Of a DNA stretch of 64,000 nucleotides, positions 54,481 through 64,000 are shown one piece after another. The first letter of the stretch is position 1; each line of letters starts with the position of its first letter. Source of the DNA: Morchella semilibera (lineage: Eukaryota; Ascomycota; Pezizomycetes; Pezizales; Morchellaceae); assembly GCA_009192285.1 (NCBI GenBank), contig WBVU01000021.1, positions 1 to 64,000 of the forward strand, read 5' to 3'. Under the pieces are notes generated by a model, which ran no database searches, had not been told where the DNA came from, and saw nothing but the letters and a program-made list of their open reading frames with translations. The position numbers were made by a program, and so were the translations under genes.

Positions 54481-55652
54481 CGATACCCCCCGGCTTCAAA
54501 TAGAGAGGGCGTAGAACAAATTGCATTACTCAATGAACATTGAAGTCAATGACTAACCACCTACTAGTGGGTATATTTTTGACACTATTATAATTACTCT
54601 AAAGAAATAAATAACTTGTTGAAATCGCCTTTTCTATAATGCTAAACAACAAGTCGAGAAGTATCATGAAAGTACAAGCACAGCCGGTTAAAAGACTTGT
54701 ATGGTATCTCCAACTATTTTAGTCAATCCTATATTATTCTATACAATAGACTCTTAACTATCCCAATGAAATAAATTCTTTCCCACTATATTTTTAAATA
54801 AAATAGTCATACAAAGGTTCAACTTGGCAGTCTATAATATACAAATCTGTCGATAATTTTGTCCCTGACAAGCCGCATGCCCAACTTAAGGGTTTGAAAA
54901 CAATCCTGCAGTAACGTGGATTATTAAAGTCAGGGGTGGAACACAAGTGCGGGTCGCAAGCGGTTTGTCATGTTACAAAGACTAGGGCTACTGTGCAGGG
55001 TTATTAATATCTCTAAAATCCGATTTTCAAAAACAGAATAACAGATTTGAAGAGTTAGTAAAGAGTAAAGGATATTTAAGTATTTTTTTCCTAAGTATCC
55101 TTCTGAGCCCAATTGGATTGAGCATTATCCGGGTGCGAAAAAGTAGTAAACCCAAAAAACTGTAAATATACTGTAGTGGATCTTAGGAAAAGAGTTCCGG
55201 GAGGTAAGAAATATACAGAAGGTTTTGTATGGAAGTTTGATTTGAAATCGAACTGATCAGTGGGAAGCTGAAGTTACCTACAAAAAAGCCAGCGTAGAAT
55301 CAATACATGGGATGGACTGGACAATGTATAACTATCACAACAAACTCATATATACATTATATACATTATTCTCTTTAAGGATGCTGCCAAGCCAATGATC
55401 AACTGAAGGTGTATCAATTTTACAAGGGGGTGTGGCTGCCATCCTACCCGTACAACACTTCTTCCACCATACTGCCCCACTACCCCACACTGCTTCCCGC
55501 TAATTAATTCCCAGCCGATGAATTGGGGCTACTCAGGTTTACAAGCACTGAGCTGTCTTGATTATTGTTTGTGAGGGAGTGTTATATTGAGGTTCATGGT
55601 CGTGGATTGAGTGGCCGGCGGTTGAGCTATCTCGCGACTTTTGGACAGCAAC
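54481..55652. other. AT-rich noncoding stretch
   Basis: No gene or repeat could be supported. All frames are short and carry many stops, in keeping with old repeat DNA. Confidence 0.45.
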
Positions 55653-55743
55653 AAGTACCCGAAAATGCAGCTGGACTGAATTGGTGAATTTTCCTCTTTT
55701 AATCCACTAAGAATTGCATCTCAAGACTTGCGCATTCGGGTAC
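55653..55743. repeat. Short foldback element with AAGTACCCGAA ends (copy 2)
   Basis: AAGTACCCGAAAATGC at 55653-55668 is mirrored by GCATTCGGGTAC at 55732-55743. Size and ends match the element at 12705-12787; the interior differs. Confidence 0.55.
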
Positions 55744-58329
55744 AACTTACCTGCCGTGAGTACATTCCAGCGCCCGACACCCACTCACCCGTTAGCCCCA
55801 CCCGCCAACCTGGCTACGAATCCGCCTACCTACCCCCCTAACTGCCTCCGCAACTGTCGTCGTCAAAAATGGCTGATTTGGGCGCTGATATCCCTGTCGA
55901 ATTAGGCGTCGGAGATGATCAACCTGAACGGTCCGGGCGTGAGTTGGGAGTCTAGAGAGGTGCTAAAATTATTCATCAAGAACGTACGTAGGCAGCTACG
56001 CGACTTAGAGGCCGGAGGTAATCAAGGATCTAGGCAGGCGAGGTAAGTAGGTACGTGGGCTTGGGGGGGGGGGGGGGGGTAGAGAGGTAGGAAGGAGGCA
56101 AGAGCTTAGGTAGGAGGTAACTAGAGAGATAGGTAAGAGGTATGGAGACAGGTAGGGAGGTAGGAGGAGGCAGGCAGGCCGCGATCGAGCTAGACGTGGA
56201 GGCGATGGGGAGTGGCACCAAGCCTGACGTGATTCTCTAGTAAATCCCTAACTCCGGCCCCAAGAGAGTAAAGCGATTTTCTGGGTATGACCCTTTGTTT
56301 GCCCAGTTTTATGGCATGCACTCTTCGACCTCTATCTCGAGGCTAAAGAGGCGATTCATGGATGCGAGAAGTGCGCGTGCGGCTCGAGAAGGTTTTGCCA
56401 AGCCTGCCTGTACCTACTCTACTCCGAGCCGCATGGTGCAGTTGTGGCTCTGCGCCAAGAGTGCGGGGGTGGCGCAAACATAAAAATTACCCCGCCTGTC
56501 ACGGCGTTATTTTTGTGCGTGAGTCGACATGCATTATGTTATATCGGCAGAGGAGACTCACTCCTCTCCCGATCATCTATCTTAGTAATAAAACACCTCG
56601 TTTTTGAAAATTGCAGGCCTTCTGTGCTAAGTAAGCGACACTGACGACATTCGATAGAGACACTCGCATTCAGCAGATTTCTGGACGATTCTACCGTCCA
56701 TCTATCTCTACTCACACGGAAATCACTGTCATTTCGTGCTCTACGTCACTTGTCATTTCTTCATCCCCTCGGCTATATTTGGCATTTAATAGCCTGTTTC
56801 CTGGAATCAGCTTTTGACAAAGCGGTCTGAATACAGCCGTCTCCCCGGGAGGTCCTTCCGACCCCCACCCCCCGACAAGAAAAATCATATATCGACAAGC
56901 TGGAGGAAGACGTGTCTACCTCGATTCCTGACAGAGACTCCGTCCCCGAGCTAGAATCGAATCTAGACGGGCTTTTCTGGAAACCGAGCCGCGTTAGCCA
57001 TCAGTCAGCACCCTCGAGAAGATATGTAGGGCATCTAAGTTAGTGACTATGGCTACTATTCCGATGACTAGTAAACTCATATAGATAAGGACCAAGACAT
57101 TCCTGGTAGGTGCCACTGATCAATCGATACTGGCAAGTCATAATAAATCACCCCGGCATCATTTTGTCATAGCAGACCACTCGCGGCCATGAGATCATAA
57201 TAGATCACTCGATACCAGCGAATCATAACAGATCACTCGCTAGAGGGATTTGACCAGTGTTTTTTTTTTTTTGAATTGTTTTTTCTTTCTTTTACTCACT
57301 AAAGCGTGTTGTCCTTTGTTGTGGTTTTTCTCATAATTATATTTTATATGCAGTACGTACCCCCTCTTAAGGTTACCCTTGTTTTAAGGCATACACCACC
57401 ACCCTTACCAGAGGATATACTTCTTTTGCAGCCTATAATATGTAGGTTGATGAAATACTCTCTATTTACTATGTCGGAGACCTAAATGAAGCTTAGGGAG
57501 GATATATAAGGTTGATTCCTACGTCAGGAGCCAAGTGGAGCCCACAGAAGTTTCGGGGACCTAGATGAAGCCCGGCGGGGAATAGAGTTGCATGGGAGAT
57601 GAACAAAACTTAGCCACAAGCTTGATAAACCTTACTTTTGGCATGTAAACTCAGCTCCGACAGCCCTCCGAAGCCCCCCCCCCCCCTCCCAAAAAAAAAA
57701 GGAAGAAAAGGAAAAAAAGGAAAAAAAGGGAAGAAAAAAAGTAGCCTCATAAAGATCCCACCAAAAGCCGGAAAGATAGTACTCCAGCCCCTCTGGTAGG
57801 TGGGGTGGGTACGAGCCTACTTCAAACCATACTGTGAGGCTGTGCCGCGGTTTTTATCCTTAGATACAGAAGATGGTAGGACGGGATATGTAATATAGTC
57901 GTCTTATCAATAGTATCGTCTGAGATGCAACACGGAGAAGGAAAAGGTGGGACCTGAGCCCATAGGTACAGGTAATCTAGCTAGTTAGACATGTGTCCCT
58001 ATTGGACTGATTACCTCGTGTCCGAGTCCGCTTATGGCGCTTAATGCTTCTTGTCTCACAATCACTTGAACTGACCCATAATACCTGTCTCAATGCCCGC
58101 GGCACACCTATCATAGAAACATTGTGCATTCGCCCCCCCTTTCTCTATAGTTTTCCGCTTCCCCCTCAATTGCCCCTCGTTCCACATAGGACACCGCCTT
58201 TCTACCCCTCTTTTTTAGTACTATAATAAATCGTAGTTATGGACTGTGATGCATTTCTGACCGGAGTAGAGTATCACGTCCCGCTTAATAATCTGGCTAG
58301 TTATAGGGTGGCATATTGGGCTAGAGTAC
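55744..58329. other. 2.6 kb without a supported gene
   Basis: An ATG at 55872 opens MADLGADIPVELGVGDDQPE followed by a GTGAGT, which looks like a first exon, but I could not follow it into a second. G-run 56064-56080 and AGGTAGG-rich purine DNA (56035-56180) follow. 57130-57242 has degenerate CATAATAGATCACTCG-type repeats (three to four units). 57676-57745 is a C run then GGAAAAAAA-type low-complexity DNA. Confidence 0.4.
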
Positions 58330-58488
58330 ATGTACCTACAGAGTCTAGTAGAATTATTACGAAAATAGGTCCCCCGCGACCCAATAATTCTATTAGCTCT
58401 TGAAAGGATTTTTGCTAGGAGCACGGACCAAGAAACCCACTCTATTAGCTCTGACTTTCGCATTAATTCTACCAGACTCTGTACACCC
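58330..58488. repeat. Inverted repeat / small MITE-like element
   Basis: GTACCTACAGAGTCTAGTAG with AATTATTA (~58329-58356) pairs with TTAATTCTACCAGACTCTGT with ACACC (~58462-58487). A second pair, AATAATTCTATTAGCTCT (58384) / CTATTAGCTCT (58442), is a direct repeat inside. Confidence 0.55.
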
Positions 58489-58534
58489 GCTTACTAACTA
58501 AGCACGCTTAGCGTGCTCCCCAGCGTGTACTGGT

Positions 58535-58825
58535 GGTGGAACTGTGGGTTCTTGTCAGGGTCAGGGTTACTATTGGTACTAGGAAAAGCGGTCCCCCGCC
58601 ACGGACTCTTTTTTTTTGTATTCATAAATAATCAAGTTATACGCAAACACAGTGTTGTGGCAGGAACTGCGGGGTTCAAGGTAAGGGCTGGCACTAGACA
58701 CAAGGAAAACAAGTCCCCTCACGCACTCACATGCATGCCATACCCACGGCCTACTATTTTGCCAAGTATATAAGGACTCTATGTAAAGTATTTATGTTGT
58801 ACGCAAACACCACAGTGTCTGGATT
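58535..58825. repeat. Two tandem, diverged copies related to 15.1-15.25 kb
   Basis: GTCAGGGTCAGGGTTACT with GGTACTAGGAAAAG and TCCCCCGCCACG (58553-58605) corresponds to the upstream/N-terminal coding DNA of the WW-like ORF (CAGGGTCAGGGTTACTGATA with CCCCCACGCACC, 15138-15195). A second weaker copy (GGTTCAAGGTAAGGGCTGGC .. TCCCCTCACGCACTC) is at 58673-58730. Each copy is followed by GT(A/T)(G/A)TACGCAAACACAGTG-like sequence. No coding frame survives. Confidence 0.5.
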
Positions 58826-59270
58826 CGTTTGTCACGTGCATATTCCTTGGCGAAGGCGCTTAGAAGCAGTCAGCATGCATCACTCGAGAGACGAGTCATC
58901 CTTCATGATTGGTTACTGGGCGGGGGAGGGGCCACGAGTGACGTCCTATGAGGCTATGAGCCTCATACCCAAGACATGCAAGACCCCGACCTATTACCCA
59001 TACAAACAGGCGCGGGGGTTTCTGGATAAAGGGCTTGGGTTAAACGCAGAATACCGAAGAGCAAGTAACAAAACTTGTGGGCGAGAGTTAGTAGCAATAT
59101 AGGAGGGCTCCTTGGGTGAAGGGCCCCGGTTGATGGGGAACCATTCTAACGCATACGGCGGACGGTCCCATATATACATGCACACATGTTGTATCTTAAC
59201 CTGACCGGGATGAGATGTCATGGGAAGAGCGCGGCCTTCCTTTACACAAATGTCGTTAACACTTTCAGTA
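58826..59270. other. Noncoding stretch
   Basis: The short frames here (for example 58731-59102) show no known motif. Nothing else was recognised. Confidence 0.4.
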
Positions 59271-59689
59271 TAGTGTTGGGCACGAGCCTTGTCGAGACGG
59301 GCCTGACCTCGAGCTCGAGCTGGCCCGGTTTGTGGGAAGGGAGCTGGCCCGGTTTGTGGGAAGGAAGGCTCAGAATGTTCGAGCTCATGAATATAGCTTG
59401 AATAGTTATCTCTATATATATTGCAGTTTTCAGGAGGGGCCTAGGCGATTCAGGCCTAATATATTTTCCTAAATTACCATCGGTATTATATTAGCCCGCA
59501 ACTAATAGTCTAAAAACCTCGAGACCTAGTTCGAGCCTTTCCGGTATCTAGTCGAGCTAGCTTTATTTGTTTATTATTTATTTATTTATACGTTGAGCTG
59601 GCTTTGGATTGTGAGAAGAAGAACTCGAGGTGTTTGAGCCTAAAACTCGCGCCCAAAGCCCGAGCCAGCTCGGCTCCTGTCCAACACTA
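59271..59689. mobile_element. hAT-like MITE, 419 bp
   Basis: It starts TAGTGTTGGGCACGAGC and ends GCTCCTGTCCAACACTA, the (C/T)AGTGTTGG type of end used by hAT elements. Subterminal DNA is rich in GAGCTCGAGC- and CCGAGCC-type motifs on both sides. GAGCTGGCCCGGTTTGTGGG occurs twice in tandem (~59317 and 59341). No transposase is encoded. The 8-bp target duplication expected of hAT is not clear (TTTCAGTA left, TTCCTGTG right). Confidence 0.6.
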
Positions 59690-60065
59690 TTCCTGTGGAG
59701 TAGTGGTTCCATGTTTACTTTAACCTGTTTGATAGGAGATAGCATAGATGGACCTAGGAATCTGGCGATATTGAAAAGTACATAATCGAAAACTAAATAA
59801 AATCAGACATCAAAACTCAGAGGACCAAATACTGCTGCAGACCGTTTGTTGAAATAGCAAAGAAGAAAGGAAACGAATATGTAATGAAAAATCTGATTGC
59901 GCAATAAACGGAGTCACATGGTCCAGGAGGACAGCAAGAAACACGAAACAACCCCAGCCAAGTAAAGATAGATTGAGAGAATATAATAAAACAGAATCAA
60001 TGCTTGACAATAAAAAAAGATAAATAAAGTGTTGGTCCGACGAGCTTCCTGAAACGAGAACAGCT

Positions 60066-63000
60066 TCAGGCACCAGTGTGGATAAAAGAAGCCCACTTAA
60101 TTGGTTGTTCTTGGTATTTCTCACGTACTCTTAGGACTGCTCTGTGAAATACAAGGCTAACCCTTCGATGCCCCCCTCCTTGCTCATCTCCGTGGGGCTT
60201 CCCATCGAAAAGCAACTTGTAGAACTCTATTGCCACAGTTAGGCAAGCATCATCAAACGAGGCCCATTTCGTCGCAAGTACGTGGTTAAACCCTGCCAGT
60301 AGAAAGGCACTGGCAATGAAGAGTGATTCGTCCGCCAATGCAAGCTTCGAGGGGTTTTCGGCTGTGCTACAGGCGGATAAATAGGCTATCTGTGCGTTCT
60401 TGAGATTCATGTGGGAAATCTGTTCGACTGTTAACCTATCGATTTCTTTCTCATTTTTGCGAAGAATCAGGGCGCTATTCGATGGGCTGGTGTCGTCGGA
60501 GTCACCATGACAGGCAAAATGGATGACATCGTGATGTGGGATCTCTATAGTAACCTTTGCTATCGTAGGACAATTCAATTTGATAGCAGAAAGCCCCGGT
60601 GTTAAATTAACTGTGGCCAAAATTCCTTCAACTTCCTCCGATGCCTTGAGTGGTGGCCACGCCTTTCCTGGCGTAGTCGGCATGGCCACCGTTAGGATGC
60701 GGGGGTTGGGCTTGTTGAGTAAGTCAAGGGGTTTTTCTCGAGCATACTTGAGCGCCTTGATCGTAGGTGTGTATGATGAGATCGCTCGGCTTAGAGTGTT
60801 TTCCCTTGATCCTTTACTATGATTTCCAGCAGCATGAAATGGTGCCGCCGCTAAAGGCCCAACACCAATCCACCAGACTCGGGGTAAATCTTCCGGATTC
60901 TGATGAGCACCCTGGCTCTTGTCGTTCTTAGACAAGATGTTGAGCTCTTTGAAGACTGGTTTGACTATGTCTTTCCACAACCATGCAAGGAACATCTTCA
61001 TATCCTTGTTGTTTTCAGTATAGTTGTAGCGATCCCACTTCAAACACTTCTCGAATATATCCATCTGAGTGGTGACCTTCTCATGAAACCCTTGAGGAAA
61101 TGTTAGGGACTTTATAGCTTTAGGTGTAACAATGATGGCATGGGCTCCGATCTCTAAGCAATTCAGGATGATGATTGGACCTTCGCACGCCATAGACTGG
61201 AGGTCCTCTGCGCATGGTGAAAGCTGGAATTCTTCAAAGCCAGGTAATTTGCGGATTGAATCCATGATTTCCTCCAGTTCATCCACAGCTTTCTCCCTCC
61301 GACGGTAGGTTAGGTCTTGAGTAAGCTGATCTGCACTTTCCCGAAAGACCGGCGAATCGACCTCCATTCGTAGCTGATCATATCTGTTGCAGAGGTCCGG
61401 GTGCTGGGACAGTAAGTCGGAAACATCGGAGCGGGTATCAATCACGCCACCCAGAATCAAGCCTCGACTAAGTTCTAGTAGACGAAGACAGGAGGATGCA
61501 TCCTCACCCGCAAGAAAACCGACCTCGGCGGCAAAGGGTCCCAGGTTGGGAGGGATACTTTCTGTGAAAAAGTTCTCCTGGTCGCTTCCTCCCACGTAGC
61601 GGAAGTTCACTTTAGCAAGTAACTGGACGGCTTGTTTATAAAGTGCGCTGGCTTCCTTTAACATACCCCACTTGGTATATTGCGCAGCCGAAAAGGCTGA
61701 GGCCAACACCAGGCTCCGAGGTTGGGCGGCATGACAGCTCCAGCTCTCGCGTAAGAGTGTAACCATTCTATTCAGATCATCGAAGGAAAGTGTTATCCGG
61801 TACCTAAGTTCAAGAGCGTGTGATAAGGACCAAATGAAATGTATTCTATTGGGATCATCCTTGGGCACTTTATCCAGAGCCTCTTTGAGACTCTTCACCG
61901 CAGGATCAATAAGCTTCGTCCCTCGGCTTCCGAGTAACTGAAATCGTTCTATATAGAGTTTGCCTAGAACCCACAGTCCATGTGGGCGCTCAATAAGATT
62001 ATCCACCGGGGCCCCTGTGACCCTCGACTCCATAAGTTCGATGGCTTTATCAAGTTCCTCCATGGCTTGTGCTTTCCTGTATTTATATCCGGTGGAAATT
62101 GCAACGGCATGATTGTTAAGCAAAATCCCATGAATACGATTATCACTAGGCCCAGACAAAGAGTCGCTAGTCAACACCCCTCGGGTAGGATTTTCACCAG
62201 GCCCAGACAAAGAGTCGCTAGCAGTGGCATTATCGCTAGGCCCAGACAAAGACTCGCTAGTCAACTTGATGGCATTCTTGAGGTCATCGTACTCTCCGTT
62301 ACGCCGATACCTCTGCTCGTACAAGCTCCCAAGAATACTGGATCTGAGGTTATGTTTTGTGTCAGAGGGCCCTGAATCCTTAACCGATAGCTTGGTAAAT
62401 TTGATAGCCTGCTCGAGGTCTGACAGCGCGGAGAATCGCAGATACCGACTATGATATATGGTTCCAAGAATTGCTAAAACATCTGGGCGGTCAGGAGCGT
62501 CAGGTGGGACCCCAGAAATTCCTTCTGTAGTTGAATCCAAGGCGAGGTCAAGGTCCTCCGGTGTATGCGACCGTAGGTATGGCGCCCAGAGTCTAAAACC
62601 CACACCTCGTTTCAAATCGCTAAGGCTTTTCACCACAACCCAAAGAATTAAAACAAAAACCATAATCTCATAAAGATAATATAGACCTAGGCGAATATAG
62701 TTTTGTTTCTGGAAAAATATGTGTTACTGTTGAGGAGTAGGCTAGTTTATGGATTTATCGCCGCCAAGATTATTTCACTCGAGGTGTAGGGACTAGATGC
62801 TTGGCGCCATACCTTTTATGTGCCATATTGCCGAGATTACATAATACCATAGGCCGCATAGGATTCCACAGAGGCACAACATTTACGGCTTCTTTTCCCC
62901 ACTTAATAGCTAGGTCCAGGTCCTTAAGGGCTGCGAACCGAGTAAATTTGGAACTGAGCGATACGGCAAGGTTGCATAGTACAGCTGGATAACTTGGGTC

Positions 63001-63977
63001 ATTCGGTTGGCATTCAAGTACTGCTTTTTCCATCCAGACCATTGCTTCGTCGAGGTCATCCAAGCGTCCAAAATGGTCGAATTTTGCATTCATTATAGCC
63101 CCCATGCCATTCATTAGGATGAATAAACGAGGATATCCAGAGGGTGCTAGTTCCACCGCATCTTTGGCCGCATTGGTAGCACGCTCAATGTCCTCTATTG
63201 AACCTGTCATCTTGAACTTGACCAAGAGCATACCCGCGAGATTTGACAAACTCTGCGGTCGCATAGGATCACTAGGATGACACTCTGAGAGTCCCAGTTC
63301 CGCCCATTTGATGCAACTGTTTAAGTCCGCCACATCTCCAAGACGTTGGTATCTGCTCATCCTCATTTCTAACAGGTTCCGCATGCCTAATCCCCGGGTA
63401 TTGGTTCCCACGGGGTCTATTACAACCGACTCCTCAGTGAGAGCAATCGCCCGTTGAATATCCTCGTCAACTCCAGACGCCTCATATCGTCTAAGAAACA
63501 TTTGCCCTAGATTTATCAAGCAGTGTACTCGGCCAACGATGTGTTCGAGAGGTATGCTTGACAAAACGTCTTCCACAAGCTCCATGGCGCTCATAAGGTC
63601 CTTTAGATCTCTTGATACGCCATATCTCTGAACCAGATCTTGACTCTTAGACATCTTTATCTGCTCGGGCGATTGCGGCTCATTCACATCTCCAGCTACA
63701 TCTGGATGTGCTTGTAGTTCCCCACTGGCTTCCGCACCTCTCGTAATGTCTCCTGGACTACTCGCTGGGGAGATCCTTTTGTCATTTGGGTTCAGGGGAC
63801 CGATTTCGTGCCCCGAATCTATCTGCGCCCCCGCACCACTGCTAATAACTCCCTATAGCATTAGGAACTATATATATATATACAAGCTAATCAAGTAAAC
63901 TAGGACGGGAGGGCTTACCATGTCTCTTCATCTATATCCTTTGATTGTGTACCCTGGCAGACTGATATATGTGCCAT
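60066..63977 (-). CDS. TPR-CHAT caspase-like protein
   Basis: Three exons are inferred. Exon 1 from ATG 63977 (MAHISVCQGTQSKD) ends at a GTAAGC donor (~63918). Exon 2 (to ~62821) and exon 3 (from ~62644 to 60066) join through a GTATGG .. AAAAG intron that keeps frame. Together they give ~1,200 residues. The N-terminal two thirds is tetratricopeptide-type repeats, with a recurring LG.(L/M)(L/M)..RY...G...DL..AI pattern every ~45-50 residues. The C-terminal third is a CHAT domain: VIHFACHGDSD with the His codon at 60507-60509 and AYLSACSTAE with the Cys codon at 60369-60371, then SAFLLAGFNHVLATKW. Both catalytic residues are present. CHAT proteases are separase/caspase relatives; in bacteria TPR-CHAT is the executioner in gRAMP and gasdermin systems, while fungal members are mostly uncharacterised. 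The middle has three in-frame copies of DSLSGPSDN-like text (62150-62265). No gasdermin-like neighbour was recognised. The gene looks intact. Confidence 0.85.
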
Positions 63978-64000
63978 AATGTCTTCTAAACTGTGTCTGA

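Noticed and set aside
55872-55945. Possible first exon MADLGADIPVELGV.. with GTGAGT donor
   Set aside because: No acceptor and continuing exon with recognisable content could be found in the next 1 kb.

Overview
The window is a chromosome end of a filamentous fungus, most likely a Pezizomycotina ascomycete. The evidence is the CCCTAA-type telomere at base 1, many short GT-AG introns with CTAAC branch sites, fungal families (psi-producing oxygenase, SesB-like NACHT receptor, TPR-CHAT protein, DUF2235 protein) and C-to-T decay of repeats like that left by RIP. I do not assign a genus. No tRNA, rRNA, CRISPR array or bacterial-type operon was seen.

Layout. 1-143: telomere with a 10-nt unit. 149-3384: a LINE-type reverse transcriptase gene whose front was lost at the chromosome end, with three inferred introns. 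3385-7549: a Ty1/Copia fossil. 7552-11928 (-): a multi-exon NLR-like gene (alpha/beta hydrolase, NACHT, short ankyrin tail). 12-21 kb: gene-poor, with decayed duplicated gene pieces, inverted repeats and possible solo LTRs. 21.4-25.7 kb (-): a full fatty-acid dioxygenase/P450 (Ppo, linoleate diol synthase type) gene. 26.5-34.2 kb: a repeat island with a 680-bp tandem satellite, a CATCAGCAA-ended MITE family, foldback elements and an internal telomere-like patch. 34.7-38.0 kb (+): a DUF2235 hydrolase fused to a degenerate GTPase-like domain with a C-terminal glycine zipper. 40.9-43.3 kb (-): a transglutaminase-like protein. 44.1-45.5 kb (+): a possible PD-(D/E)XK-like protein. 49.2-50.5 kb (-): a class 3 lipase. 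51-59.7 kb: foldback elements, a piggyBac relic and a hAT-like MITE. 60.1-64.0 kb (-): a TPR-CHAT caspase-like protein.

How the genes may fit together (inference). The host genes left in this repeat-rich arm are strongly biased toward lipid-active hydrolases and self/non-self or cell-death architectures: SesB-NACHT, DUF2235 with glycine zipper, class 3 lipase with a Gly/Ala-rich front, TPR-CHAT protease and an oxylipin synthase. Nothing shows that they act as one pathway. The DUF2235-pseudoGTPase-glycine-zipper protein is the best candidate for an undescribed system. Exon boundaries come from reading splice signals by eye and are approximate unless stated.
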